Positions 26,508 to 35,094 of a stretch of DNA of 59,265 nt are shown here, in pieces (position 1 is the stretch's first letter; every line of letters starts with the position of its first letter). Origin of the DNA: CAYUXU01 sp964489695 (GTDB lineage Bacteria > Bacillota_I > Bacilli_A > Erysipelotrichales > Erysipelotrichaceae); assembly GCA_964489695.1 (NCBI GenBank), contig CAZAZP010000004.1, positions 1-59,265 of the forward strand, written 5' to 3'. The position numbers and the translations under genes are program-made. The notes under the pieces were generated by a model. That model searched no databases. It was not told where the DNA came from and was given only the letters and a program-made list of their open reading frames with translations.

Positions 26508-27191
26508 CTAGTCAATGGCTAACCGTAAACCTGGCCCCATGGTCGTCGATAAGACAACTTTTCGCATATAAGCACCTTTAACGGCAGCGGGACGAGCTTT
26601 TAAAATCACATCGTAAATTGATTTAAAGTTAGCTAGCAAAGCATCATCAGAAAATGATGTCTTACCAATTAACACATTAATATTTCCTTCTTTATCGACA
26701 CGGTATTCCACTTTACCTTTTTTAATTTCAGCTAGTGCCTTCGCCACATCAGTTGTGACTGTCCCAGTTTTAGGATTAGGCATTAAACCTTTTGGACCCA
26801 GTAATTTACCTAATTTACCTAGCTCACCCATCATATCTGGGGTCGCTACGATAATATCAAAGTCAAACCAACCTTTTTGGATGTCTTCTAACATCTCTTT
26901 ACCACCCACGAAATCAGCTCCCGCTTCTTTCGCTTCTTGCTCTTTTGCACCTTGCGTAATAACTAAAACACGTTGGGTTTTCCCCGTACCATGTGGTAAT
27001 ACTAAGGCGCCGCGAATCTGTTGGTCAGCGTGACGTGGATCTACATTTAAATTAAATGATACTTCGACACTCGCATCAAACTTTACATAACTTGTTTCTT
27101 TGGCTAAAGTAATAGCTTCTTCAATCGCATAAGCTTTATTTTTATCCACTAAAGCCGCTTTATTTAAATAATTCTTGCCATGTTTAGCCAT
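26508..27191 (-). CDS. rplA: 50S ribosomal protein L1
   Basis: L1 (227 residues) forms the mobile stalk at the tRNA exit site and represses its own operon by binding mRNA. The signature region (MPNPKTGTVTTDVAKA) and GKTSFSDDALLANF are present. It starts 2 bases after rplK ends. An L1-type binding site is visible in the leader before rplK. Confidence 0.98.
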   Translation of the reverse strand: MAKHGKNYLNKAALVDKNKAYAIEEAITLAKETSYVKFDASVEVSFNLNVDPRHADQQIRGALVLPHGTGKTQRVLVITQGAKEQEAKEAGADFVGGKEMLEDIQKGWFDFDIIVATPDMMGELGKLGKLLGPKGLMPNPKTGTVTTDVAKALAEIKKGKVEYRVDKEGNINVLIGKTSFSDDALLANFKSIYDVILKARPAAVKGAYMRKVVLSTTMGPGLRLAID

Positions 27192-27193
27192 GA

Positions 27194-27616
27194 TTAATTA
27201 CCTTCCTCTTTAATAACGATTCCCATATTTTGGGCAGTACCAGCAATAATTTTCATCGCAGCTTCAACATCATTAGCATTTAAGTCTGGCATTTTATACT
27301 CAGCAATTTCTTTTAACTGAGCAGTCGTAATCGTAGCGACTTTTTCAGCTTGCGGAATGGCTGAACCTTTATCAATCTTCGCCGCTTTTTTTAACATAGT
27401 CGCAGCTGGTGTCGTCTTTAGTTCAAAATCAAAAGTTTTGTCATCATAAACTTTTACAACTACCGGAACAATATCGCCAGCCCGATCTTTAGAGGCGTCA
27501 TTAAACGCCGAACAGAATTGTGGCATGTTAATACCAATTCCCGCTAAAGCTGGACCAGGTCGAGCTCCACCAGCTGGAAATTGTAACTTAGCAATTCTTG
27601 CAACTTTTTTACTCAT
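27194..27616 (-). CDS. rplK: 50S ribosomal protein L11
   Basis: L11 (140 residues) binds the GTPase centre of 23S rRNA. The sequence includes LQFPAGGARPGPALAGIGINMPQFC and the C-terminal RNA-binding domain (KMPDLNANDVEAAMKIIAGTA). AGAAGGAG precedes the ATG. It is the first gene of the rplKA unit and is separated from nusG by an MFS transporter gene, which is unusual. Confidence 0.98.
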   Translation of the reverse strand: MSKKVARIAKLQFPAGGARPGPALAGIGINMPQFCSAFNDASKDRAGDIVPVVVKVYDDKTFDFELKTTPAATMLKKAAKIDKGSAIPQAEKVATITTAQLKEIAEYKMPDLNANDVEAAMKIIAGTAQNMGIVIKEEGN

Positions 27617-27641
27617 ACATTCTCCTTCTTTCTTTGTGAAT

Positions 27642-27678
27642 GCCGTGGTTCATGAATGGTTGCACATTCTCCCACGCC
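27642..27678 (-). promoter_or_regulatory. L1-binding leader of rplKA
   Basis: The minus strand forms an outer stem (CGTGG with CCACG), an asymmetric internal loop (GA opposite ATGAA), and an inner 5-bp stem GAATG/CATTC with a 6-base loop. This imitates the L1 site of 23S rRNA as in known rplK leaders, so feedback repression by L1 is expected. Confidence 0.75.
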
Positions 27679-27700
27679 AATTTGCTTTAACAGCTCAATA

Positions 27701-27729
27701 ATCATAGCGAAACTAACTCTAATTGTCAA
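27701..27729 (-). promoter_or_regulatory. Promoter of rplK-rplA
   Basis: -35 TTGACA (27724-27729), 17-base spacer, -10 TATGAT (27701-27706), just after the MFS gene stop. Confidence 0.83.
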
Positions 27730-27748
27730 GTTAGAGCTTGTAGCCTTC

Positions 27749-28954
27749 TTAATCACCTAAGACGGGACTATGCCTTTGATAACGATAAATAACCCCTGCA
27801 AATAAGAGACTAGAAGCATAAAGTAAAAAGAAAGCCAACTCTAAACGCCAACTTAACCAAACTAGTTGACTACTAAGAATCACGATGAAAAACCCCAAGA
27901 CCCGACCCGCGCCAATCATCAGTTCACGGGTGGCCGTCCGGCCAATCACGTTTTCTGTTTCCAAATATTGACTTATTGTCCCCATCGCTAAAATCGAGAA
28001 ACCATTTAAACAAAATGGGACCGCTAAACTATGCAAGACTCCATAAGTCAGTACACCACTAAAAGTTGGCCAGAAAATCAAACATAAACCACTAAGAAAG
28101 ATGCCAACACTACCAAACATCAATAAATAACGATAATTATGATGATTAATCAACCGGCTAGATAAATATTGACTTAAAGTAGCGAGTAAAGCAAAGATAC
28201 TTAAGACTTGACCATAAAGACTTCCATCCGCTAAAATCGAATAAATTAATAAACCCGCTAGCGCAATCGATGCGGCATCACGAATCCCCAAAACAAATTG
28301 CGCTAAAACTACTTGGCGCCAAGCAAAGTCTGTTTTAAGGCTTTTAAGATTAGCCCAAACGCTAAAGGGTTGGCCACTGGCTTTAGCTGCTAAAAAAGTT
28401 GCTAAGATGGCCGTTAAAATAAACAGTCCAACTGCACTGATAAAAATAAGCAAGTAACCTTGATGTTCTAATTTAACCACTTTTAAAATCAAGGAAGAAA
28501 GTAATGGCGCAATAATCGTCACCATATTGGATAACGAACCATTTAAGCCAATAAAACGCCAGCGGGATTGATAACTGGTTAATAATTGAATCATGGTATT
28601 AACTGAAATCCAAAAGAAGCCTTCACCAAAGCCCCAGATGGCCCCAATCAAATAAACTAACTGATATTGTTCACTTAAATAATCACTAACTAATAATAAG
28701 GTGATAACTGCTAAAATAATAAAAATTAAACCCGCTAATAAGATATTTGAGAATTTAACCTTAACCGATAACTTAGCCGCGATTAAAGCACCTAAAGCTA
28801 AAACTCCATAACGAATCAAAGCATAAATGCTCATAATAATTAAGGACTTAGTATAAGTTAATAAATAGACATTAGCAAACGTACTCACCATCGTGGCGGC
28901 TAAAGTATAAATCGCAATTACCGCGATTAGGATCTTCTCAGCTTTACTTAACAT
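27749..28954 (-). CDS. MFS transporter
   Basis: A 401-residue membrane protein with about 12 hydrophobic segments in two sets of six and a hydrophilic central loop near residue 190 (AKASGQPFSVWANLKSLK). This is the major facilitator layout. No substrate signature is recognised. It lies between nusG and rplK, a junction that normally holds no gene. A terminator stem-loop ends 15 bases upstream of its ATG, and no Shine-Dalgarno sequence is seen before the ATG, so expression may be low or depend on read-through. The rplK promoter begins right after its stop. Confidence 0.85.
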   Translation of the reverse strand: MLSKAEKILIAVIAIYTLAATMVSTFANVYLLTYTKSLIIMSIYALIRYGVLALGALIAAKLSVKVKFSNILLAGLIFIILAVITLLLVSDYLSEQYQLVYLIGAIWGFGEGFFWISVNTMIQLLTSYQSRWRFIGLNGSLSNMVTIIAPLLSSLILKVVKLEHQGYLLIFISAVGLFILTAILATFLAAKASGQPFSVWANLKSLKTDFAWRQVVLAQFVLGIRDAASIALAGLLIYSILADGSLYGQVLSIFALLATLSQYLSSRLINHHNYRYLLMFGSVGIFLSGLCLIFWPTFSGVLTYGVLHSLAVPFCLNGFSILAMGTISQYLETENVIGRTATRELMIGAGRVLGFFIVILSSQLVWLSWRLELAFFLLYASSLLFAGVIYRYQRHSPVLGD

Positions 28955-28968
28955 AGGTTGTTTTAAAA

Positions 28969-28986
28969 AAAGAGGTTTCCCTCTTT
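28969..28986 (-). terminator. Terminator after nusG
   Basis: A 7-bp stem (AAAGAGG/CCTCTTT) with GAAA loop followed by further Ts, overlapping the nusG stop codon. Confidence 0.8.
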
Positions 28987-29527
28987 AAATCTCATCTTTG
29001 GCTAAATCCATAAAAGCAATTTCGGTAGGAGTTTCCCGGCCAAACAAATTAATTAAGACCACCGCTGTCTGCGCGTCATGATCAAGATTTTCCACGACCC
29101 CAATTAATGAAGAAAATGGTCCATTTAAAATCCGAACATTATCGCCAACTTGAAAGTCAACCACGATTTTAGTATCACTTAAACCAACCCGCCGTAAGAT
29201 AGCTTCAATCTCTTCGGCTGATACCGGAAAAGGTTTCGCTCCACCACCGCTAGATCCAATAAAGCCCGTTACACCTGGCGTATTTCTGACAATATACCAA
29301 GCCTCATCCGTCATAATCATTTCCACAAATAAATACCCGGGAAATAAATTCTTCATCTTAATGGATTTCTTACCATTTTTATATTCGACTTCTTCTTCTT
29401 CCGCCACGAGAATCTGAAAGAGATTGTCTTCAATCCCCATAGTTTCAACCCGTTTTTCTAGGTTTTCTTTAACTCGATTTTCATGACCGGCGTACGTATT
29501 AACGACGTACCACTGTTTTTCTTCCAT
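28985..29527 (-). CDS. nusG: Transcription termination/antitermination factor NusG
   Basis: NusG (180 residues) binds RNA polymerase and links it to Rho or the ribosome. The NGN domain starts EKQWYVVNTYAGHENRVKENLEKR, and the KOW domain contains FQVGDNVRILNGPFSSLIGVVE. Its start overlaps the last base of secE. It is co-transcribed with rpmG and secE and ends at a terminator. Confidence 0.98.
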   Translation of the reverse strand: MEEKQWYVVNTYAGHENRVKENLEKRVETMGIEDNLFQILVAEEEEVEYKNGKKSIKMKNLFPGYLFVEMIMTDEAWYIVRNTPGVTGFIGSSGGGAKPFPVSAEEIEAILRRVGLSDTKIVVDFQVGDNVRILNGPFSSLIGVVENLDHDAQTAVVLINLFGRETPTEIAFMDLAKDEI

Positions 29528-29709
29528 TAACCAATTACTCCTAAGATCCGTAAAAAGGCCAAGACTAAACCTGAGGTTATTTCAAAAAATAACGCGAATA
29601 AACCAATAAACACCAAAACTGTCGCAATATCCTTTAACATGTCTTGGCGATTGGGCCAACGTGTTTTCTTTAACTCTTGCATAATACCCGGTATACTAAA
29701 CCACTTCAT
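29527..29709 (-). CDS. secE: Preprotein translocase subunit SecE
   Basis: SecE (60 residues) is the short Gram-positive form with a single C-terminal membrane segment (about 30-55) after the conserved amphipathic helix ELKKTRWPNRQDML. With SecY it forms the protein-export channel. GGGGG lies upstream of the ATG. It sits between rpmG and nusG, as in most Firmicutes. Confidence 0.97.
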   Translation of the reverse strand: MKWFSIPGIMQELKKTRWPNRQDMLKDIATVLVFIGLFALFFEITSGLVLAFLRILGVIG

Positions 29710-29720
29710 CTTTTAACCCC

Positions 29721-29879
29721 CTATTTCGTCTCTTTATGTAAAGTATGCTTACCACAGCGCTTACAATACTTGCGAATTTCCAGCCTTTTTATTTGGGCTG
29801 ACCGATTTCGATAAGTGACATAATTCCGTGATAAACACACTTCACAAGTCAAAATCACTTTCTGGCTTTTTGTCGTCAC
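29721..29879 (-). CDS. rpmG: 50S ribosomal protein L33
   Basis: This short gene of 52 codons encodes L33. It has two CxxC pairs (CEVC near residue 12 and CKRC near residue 39) that would bind zinc, so it is the zinc-ribbon form. The typical sequence VTYRNRSAQIKRLEIRKYCKRC is broken only by the cysteines. It starts with GTG at 29879, with AGAGGTGA upstream; no in-frame ATG is available. It lies 11 bases before secE and has its own promoter. Confidence 0.93.
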   Translation of the reverse strand: MTTKSQKVILTCEVCLSRNYVTYRNRSAQIKRLEIRKYCKRCGKHTLHKETK

Positions 29880-29904
29880 GAAAACATCACCTCTTTGCTA
29901 ACAT

Positions 29905-29933
29905 ACTTTAACATAACCCCCAGAGCTAGTCAA
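29905..29933 (-). promoter_or_regulatory. Promoter of rpmG-secE-nusG
   Basis: -35 TTGACT (29928-29933), 17-base spacer, -10 TAAAGT (29905-29910). The -35 overlaps the stop codon of the sigma factor gene. Confidence 0.65.
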
Positions 29934-30529
29934 TTATAAATATATATCCGATTTTTAATCTTTTGGATGGTGTTATCAATATACTTAATCCCACAACCCA
30001 TCAAATCTGCGATTTCTTGATAAGTATAGCCCCGTAATTTTAGGATTAAGATTGATTTTTCTAAGTCATTAATAACCTCAGAGGCTAACAATCGTTTCAA
30101 TTGACCATCGTATTGTTGAAAAATCGAAGATTTGGTGTATTTATCAACGGAAATCACATCTTTTAAATAAAGGTTTTCATCTTCAGAAATACAACTGTCT
30201 AATGATAAACTTTGATAAAATTGCCGAGTTGATAAACTGTTTAGTTTCCGTAAACTAGTTTTAATTTGTCGTTCAATACATAATGACACAAAACTATAAA
30301 ATGGGGCTTCAATATCATCACGAAAGGCTCCTACTGCTTCATATAAAGAAATCATGCCTTCCTGAAATAAATCATTCTTATCGACTCCACGCGGTTGATA
30401 GCGCGCTAAGGCTTGATTGATCAGCTTCCAAATTAATCGCTGATACTTAACTAAGAGCCAGTTTAAAGCCAATTCATCATTTTGTCGAATCATGTATAAA
30501 AGTTCATAATCATTTAAAGATAAATACAA
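29930..30529 (-). CDS. sigH: SigH-like sigma-70 family factor
   Basis: A 199-residue alternative sigma factor. Region 2 is at about 20-90 (DLFQEGMISLYEAVGAF, then YSFVSLCIERQIKTSLRK) and region 4 is at about 150-195 with a helix-turn-helix (YTYQEIADLMGCGIKYIDNTIQKIKNR). Length and position directly upstream of rpmG-secE-nusG match SigH (Spo0H) of Bacilli, which controls competence and stationary-phase genes. In relatives that do not sporulate its regulon is small. It follows rlmB by 4 bases and ends in TGA. Confidence 0.85.
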   Translation of the reverse strand: MYLSLNDYELLYMIRQNDELALNWLLVKYQRLIWKLINQALARYQPRGVDKNDLFQEGMISLYEAVGAFRDDIEAPFYSFVSLCIERQIKTSLRKLNSLSTRQFYQSLSLDSCISEDENLYLKDVISVDKYTKSSIFQQYDGQLKRLLASEVINDLEKSILILKLRGYTYQEIADLMGCGIKYIDNTIQKIKNRIYIYN

Positions 30530-30533
30530 GTTA

Positions 30534-31259
30534 TCACCTTTCTTTCAAGGGATAGCGTTGATTGCTAATTTCATACAGTAAGATACCACTGGCTACCGCC
30601 GCATTTAAAGAACTCAATTTTCCCAACATTGGTATTTTAATTAGATAATCACAGTTTTCTTTCACCAAGCGTGAAATACCTTTTTCTTCACTACCGATAA
30701 TTAAAACAACTGGTAAGCGGTAATCCACTGCTCGATAATCTTGCGCTTCGTCAACCGCTGTCCCGATGATCCAAAACCCTGCCTGTTTTAACGTTTTGAT
30801 GGCTTGGACTAAATTGACGACTTCAATGACTTTTACTGTTTCTAACGCTCCCGCTGCTACTTTCGCCACACTCGAAGTGACTGAGACACTCCGATTTTTA
30901 CTAATAATGACTGCCGCAACCCCCGTCGCATCAGCACTCCGTAAAATCGCACCTAAGTTATGGGGATCGGTCAAACTATCTAGCATGACGATGGTAGGCC
31001 AAGGTTGGTTGGTTAGTTCTTTTAAAACTGCCTCTAAGGAATAAGTTTGAAACTGCTCAATTTCGGCGATTAACCCTTGATGGACACCAGCCACTAAATT
31101 ATTTAAAAAGGCCTTATCCACCAATTGATATTTAATTGAATAGGTTTTCACCAGCCTTTCTAGTGCTAGATTATTTTTTAACACATATAAATTAGTAATC
31201 GGATTCCCTGCTTTTAAACGCGCTAAGACAGCGTTTTTCCCGTAAATATATTGTGCCAT
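30534..31259 (-). CDS. rlmB: 23S rRNA 2'-O-methyltransferase RlmB (SpoU/TrmH family)
   Basis: The protein (241 residues) has an N-terminal L30e-like substrate-binding domain (IYGKNAVLARLKAG) and a SPOUT knot domain with motifs 1-3: LTDPHNLGAILRSADATG, IGSEEKGISRLV and IPMLGKLSSLNAAVASGILLYE. RlmB methylates G2251 of 23S rRNA in E. coli, and Bacilli carry it next to mrnC and cysS as here. AAGGAG lies upstream of the ATG. Confidence 0.95.
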   Translation of the reverse strand: MAQYIYGKNAVLARLKAGNPITNLYVLKNNLALERLVKTYSIKYQLVDKAFLNNLVAGVHQGLIAEIEQFQTYSLEAVLKELTNQPWPTIVMLDSLTDPHNLGAILRSADATGVAAVIISKNRSVSVTSSVAKVAAGALETVKVIEVVNLVQAIKTLKQAGFWIIGTAVDEAQDYRAVDYRLPVVLIIGSEEKGISRLVKENCDYLIKIPMLGKLSSLNAAVASGILLYEISNQRYPLKER

Positions 31260-31290
31260 AAATTCTCCTTAAAGTTGTCTCAAGTTTGTC

Positions 31291-31677
31291 TCAAAAATTT
31301 TCCACAAATTCGACTAATAATGTGAATAGTTCCGCTAAACGTGTTTGATTATCAGTTAAATACCAGTAACCCCATAAAGCTTCTAAACCACTAGCTTGGC
31401 GATAAGTCACCACATCCGTATTTTTGGGGCTAGATTCCACCTTGAAATTGCGACCCCGACGATAAATCGTTAATTCAGTCTCAGTTAAATAACTTTGTTC
31501 AAGTAAATAAAACATAAATTGGGCTTGAGTTTTTGCACAAACAAATTCAACACTCATCTTTTGTAATACTTTGGCTTGATTGATACCTTGCTTTACTAAA
31601 TAAGTGCGTACTTGCAAACTTAAAATAGCATCCCCAACAAAAGCCAACATATTACCCGTCATTTGTTCAATCTTCAT
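31291..31677 (-). CDS. mrnC: Mini-ribonuclease III
   Basis: MrnC (128 residues) is an RNase III catalytic domain without the double-stranded RNA-binding domain. It matures 23S rRNA in Bacilli. The N-terminal LAFVGDAILSLQVRTYLV, the FVCAKTQAQ segment and YRRGRNFKV fit the family. Its ATG overlaps the cysS stop by one base (TAATG), so it is translationally coupled to cysS. Confidence 0.95.
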   Translation of the reverse strand: MKIEQMTGNMLAFVGDAILSLQVRTYLVKQGINQAKVLQKMSVEFVCAKTQAQFMFYLLEQSYLTETELTIYRRGRNFKVESSPKNTDVVTYRQASGLEALWGYWYLTDNQTRLAELFTLLVEFVENF

Positions 31678-33011
31678 TAGAGTAAGCCTTGTTCCATTAA
31701 GCGCGTTCGATAGACATCAGCTTGTTGATAATCCTTTTGTTTTTTAGCTTGTTCCCAAGCTTGAAATAAAACTAAATCTGCCTCGGTTAATTTTCTTGGT
31801 TCAAGCTTAATACCTAAAATTGCTAAAGCAGCTTGTAAACTGAGATATAACGCTGCTAGCCGGTTATAATCTAGCGGTGTTTTTCTTAACTCACGGTTTA
31901 ATTCTTTAATCAAATCATAAATCACACTATAAGCGTTCGGCGTGTTTAAATCATTGAGTAAAGTCGCTAAAAAACGTTCATCAAAACTAGCATCAGTCAC
32001 CCCGTTAAGTGGTAAACCAGCTCGTTGAAAGGCACTCCCGATTTGATCAATGACCTGCGTCAATTTACTAATATCATTTTTAGCTAAAGCTAAGGTATCC
32101 GTATTATATTTTAAAGTATCCCGATAATGAGCTGATAATAATAACCACCGGGCTACATTACTGCCTTCAGCACTTACTACATCCTTGGCTAACACAATAT
32201 TTCCAAGCGACTTACTCATCTTGGCATCATTAATACTAACCATACCATTATGAATCCAATAATTTGCTAAACCAGAATGATCAACCGCTAAAGCTTGAGC
32301 TCGTTCATTTTCATGATGAGGGAAACGCAAATCACTGCCACCACCATGAATATCAATTTTTGATTGGTGAAATTCTTGATTAATCATGACGACACATTCA
32401 GTATGCCAGCCTGGTCGCCCGTTTGACCACGGTGATGGCCAACTAATCCCTTCAGTGGTTTGCTTCCATAAAGTAAAGTCTAACGGGTTCTCTTTTTTTA
32501 GATTCTCATCAACCCGCGCTCCACTTAGTAATTCTTGCGTATTTTGTTTAGATAGCTCGCCATATTCAGTGATTTTACTAACCCGAAAATAAACATCACC
32601 CGCAACTTCATAAGCAAAGCCCTGTTTAATTAAGTTTGCGATAAATTCAATAATTGGCGTGATGGCTTCGGTTACTGCCGGTGAAGCTGCTAAGGGTAAT
32701 GCTTGGAGCTGTTGGCGTAATTTTTCATAAGCTAAGGTATATTTTTTAGCTAGTTCAGTTTCAGAGATACCCAGTTTAATAGCTTGAGCAATAATTTTAT
32801 CATCTACGTCAGTAATATTTGAAACGTATTTAACTTGATATCCTTGGGTTTCAAAGACGCGTCTTAATAAATCAAAAACCACAATTGGACGAGCATTGCC
32901 AATGTGAGCATCATTATAGACAGTTGGTCCACACACATACATACTAACGTGTCCAGCTTTAAGTGGAATAAACTTCTCTATTTTATTGGTTAAACTATTA
33001 TATAATCGCAT
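31677..33011 (-). CDS. cysS: Cysteinyl-tRNA synthetase
   Basis: CysRS (444 residues from the chosen start). Class I motifs are HIGNARPIVVFD (HIGH box) and KMSKSLGN (KMSKS). Zinc ligands are in CGPTVYN, ECVVMI and HHENERAQA. The ATG at 33011 (MRLYNSLTNK) has AAGGGG upstream; an in-frame upstream ATG at 33029 lacks support. It heads the cluster cysS-mrnC-rlmB-sigH. Confidence 0.97.
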   Translation of the reverse strand: MRLYNSLTNKIEKFIPLKAGHVSMYVCGPTVYNDAHIGNARPIVVFDLLRRVFETQGYQVKYVSNITDVDDKIIAQAIKLGISETELAKKYTLAYEKLRQQLQALPLAASPAVTEAITPIIEFIANLIKQGFAYEVAGDVYFRVSKITEYGELSKQNTQELLSGARVDENLKKENPLDFTLWKQTTEGISWPSPWSNGRPGWHTECVVMINQEFHQSKIDIHGGGSDLRFPHHENERAQALAVDHSGLANYWIHNGMVSINDAKMSKSLGNIVLAKDVVSAEGSNVARWLLLSAHYRDTLKYNTDTLALAKNDISKLTQVIDQIGSAFQRAGLPLNGVTDASFDERFLATLLNDLNTPNAYSVIYDLIKELNRELRKTPLDYNRLAALYLSLQAALAILGIKLEPRKLTEADLVLFQAWEQAKKQKDYQQADVYRTRLMEQGLL

Positions 33012-33036
33012 TGAAATTCCCCTTACCATTTAGTAA

Positions 33037-33042
33037 ATTATA
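33037..33042 (-). promoter_or_regulatory. Probable -10 box of cysS
   Basis: TATAAT on the minus strand, 26 bases before the cysS ATG. Only a T-rich, non-consensus -35 lies 16-17 bases upstream, at the end of the gap terminator tail. Confidence 0.5.
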
Positions 33043-33062
33043 ACATAAAAAATTGGCACAAA

Positions 33063-33090
33063 AAAAGATGCTTGGCACCAAGCATCTTTT
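33063..33090 (-). terminator. Terminator after gap
   Basis: A 12-bp stem (AAAAGATGCTTG/CAAGCATCTTTT) with a 4-base loop, followed by a T-run on the minus strand. Confidence 0.88.
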
Positions 33091-33106
33091 AAGTTTTAAA
33101 ATTAGT

Positions 33107-34108
33107 TTAGATCTTGCCAGCGAAGTATTTGATTGTTCTAACCATGTTAGAAACATAAGATACTTCATTATCATACCAAGCAGCTGTCTTGACGATTTGT
33201 TGATCACCAACCGTTAAGACTTTAGTTTGCGTAGCATCAAATAACGAACCATATGTACAACCAATCACATCAGAAGAAACAATTTCATCTTCAGTATAAC
33301 CAAAAGCCACATTGCTAGCGGCTTTCATAGCGGCGTTAATAGCTTCCACCGTCGCTGGTTTTTCTAAGATTGTAACTAGCTCAGTAATTGAACCAGTAAT
33401 AACTGGTACCCGTTGGGCTCCCCCGTCTAGTTTACCTTGTAATTCAGGGATAACTAAACCAATCGCTTTAGCAGCTCCAGTTGAGTTAGGAACGATATTA
33501 GCAGCAGCAGCCCGACCACGACGTAAGTTTTTATGTGGGCCATCTAGGGTAGCTTGGTCATTAGTATAAGCATGGATAGTAGTCATCATGCCTTGTTTAA
33601 TTCCAAAGGTATCGTTTAACACTTTAGCCATTGGAGCTAAGCAGTTTGTCGTACAAGAAGCAGCGGAAATAACTGTTTCACTACCATCAAGCACATCATG
33701 GTTAACGTTGTAAACAATCGTTTTCATCTCATCAGCTCCAGGAGCAGAGATAACTACCTTCCGAGCGCCAGCTTTGACGTGTAAGCCAGCTTTTTCAACT
33801 GATCTAAAAACACCCGTACATTCAAGTACCACGTCAACGTTATATTCTTTCCATGGTAATTGTGCTGGATCTTTTTCTGCAAAAACCTTAAATTCTTTAC
33901 TACCAACCTTGATACTGTTGTCAGTATGTGATACTTCATCTGCCCGCCAGCTACCTTGAGCTGAGTCATATTTTAATAAATATGCTAGCGTTTTCGCGTC
34001 AGTTAAATCATTAATAGCCACGATTTCAAATTCAGGGCTATCAACCATTTGGCGAAAAGCTAAGCGGCCAATCCGGCCAAATCCATTAATTGCAACCTTT
34101 ACTGCCAT
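33107..34108 (-). CDS. gap: Glyceraldehyde-3-phosphate dehydrogenase
   Basis: GAPDH (333 residues) catalyses the oxidative phosphorylation step of glycolysis in the cytoplasm. The NAD-binding start is VAINGFGRIGRLAFR, the active-site Cys is in SAASCTTNCLAP with the partner His in TIHAYTNDQ, and the C-terminus is WYDNEVSYVSNMVRTI. AAGGAGG precedes the ATG. It is a single-gene unit with a perfect promoter and a strong terminator, fitting high constitutive expression. Confidence 0.98.
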   Translation of the reverse strand: MAVKVAINGFGRIGRLAFRQMVDSPEFEIVAINDLTDAKTLAYLLKYDSAQGSWRADEVSHTDNSIKVGSKEFKVFAEKDPAQLPWKEYNVDVVLECTGVFRSVEKAGLHVKAGARKVVISAPGADEMKTIVYNVNHDVLDGSETVISAASCTTNCLAPMAKVLNDTFGIKQGMMTTIHAYTNDQATLDGPHKNLRRGRAAAANIVPNSTGAAKAIGLVIPELQGKLDGGAQRVPVITGSITELVTILEKPATVEAINAAMKAASNVAFGYTEDEIVSSDVIGCTYGSLFDATQTKVLTVGDQQIVKTAAWYDNEVSYVSNMVRTIKYFAGKI

Positions 34109-34135
34109 TTAAAAATCCTCCTTTTTTCCACAGTA

Positions 34136-34164
34136 ATTATAACCAAATTAACAAACACTGTCAA
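34136..34164 (-). promoter_or_regulatory. Promoter of gap
   Basis: Perfect consensus: -35 TTGACA (34159-34164), 17-base spacer, -10 TATAAT (34136-34141). Confidence 0.93.
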
Positions 34165-34182
34165 TTGTGATTTTTTTATCAA

Positions 34183-35094
34183 TCACCAATACTGATTAAT
34201 AAATAACGGCAAACCACTTACCTGTAAAGCAGCGCTAATATCACTAACGTCTGTCTCATACAACCGATTAAACAACGTTGCATCATTTAACCGCGCTTGC
34301 ATAAAACAGGTAGTTTCCTTGGTATGTTTAGGAAAGATTGATTGCCAATCTTCCGCCGCGGAAACAGCTACTAACAGCTTATTATTCCTTTGAAATAAGG
34401 AACTTAGCAGATTAAAGAGCGCCTGCTTACTTAAGTATATCACTTCACTTATTTTTATGTGCGAAAGATACTCATAAAAAATCACGTAGCCATAAGCGAT
34501 TCCATTGTCACGATAAACCAATAACTTCGCTTGTTCACTCGCTAACTCTTGTAAATATAAATTAAAATCCGCCACACTGCGGGTGTAATAACCGGTAAAG
34601 CGCGAAGTAAATAGTTCATAAAGTTTTACTAATTCTAACGTTTCAAAGTTTTTATCAATATTCACGGCGGGCGCTAACTTAACTTCATCCCGATAAAGTG
34701 TATAGTGATTTTTATAATAAGCATTTTTAAAGCCATAATGACGATATAAATTTTCATCATAAGCTTGAATTAAAGTAATTAATTCTTGATGCGACAATTC
34801 ATCCAAAACAGTTTTCAATAAGCGTTGCATATAACCTTGGCGCCGATAGGCTTCTAAAGTATAAACACCGCTAATTAAAGACACTTCAATTAAACGATGA
34901 TGTAAATTAAGTTGATGCTTATGCGCCATTAAAGCACTAACAATCTGTTGGTCCTTTTTAATGAGAAAACAATTTTCTGGTTGAAAAATCTGCTTAAAAT
35001 AAAAATCAATTGAACCACCATCATCAAAAGCAAAAATTCGTTTATAAGCTTGGTAGATCTCAGCTTGATCAGCAGCGCTAGCTTTAACAATCAT
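34183..35094 (-). CDS. GNAT-family N-acetyltransferase (Eis-like)
   Basis: The protein (303 residues from the ATG at 35094; an alternative ATG is at 35106) has an N-terminal GNAT fold with acetyl-CoA motif A in YRRQGYMQRLLKTVLDEL (about 84-101) and a second, weaker GNAT-like half after residue 150. Length and two-part layout recall Eis-type acetyltransferases, but the substrate is unknown. No clear Shine-Dalgarno sequence is seen before either start. The start lies inside the end of the upstream DUF2156 gene, so it is probably coupled to it. Confidence 0.75.
   Translation of the reverse strand: MIVKASAADQAEIYQAYKRIFAFDDGGSIDFYFKQIFQPENCFLIKKDQQIVSALMAHKHQLNLHHRLIEVSLISGVYTLEAYRRQGYMQRLLKTVLDELSHQELITLIQAYDENLYRHYGFKNAYYKNHYTLYRDEVKLAPAVNIDKNFETLELVKLYELFTSRFTGYYTRSVADFNLYLQELASEQAKLLVYRDNGIAYGYVIFYEYLSHIKISEVIYLSKQALFNLLSSLFQRNNKLLVAVSAAEDWQSIFPKHTKETTCFMQARLNDATLFNRLYETDVSDISAALQVSGLPLFINQYW

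Noticed and set aside
27717..27736. CTCTAA/TTAGAG hairpin as terminator of the MFS gene
   Set aside because: The stem is only 6 bp, no T-run follows, and it overlaps the -35 box of the rplK promoter.
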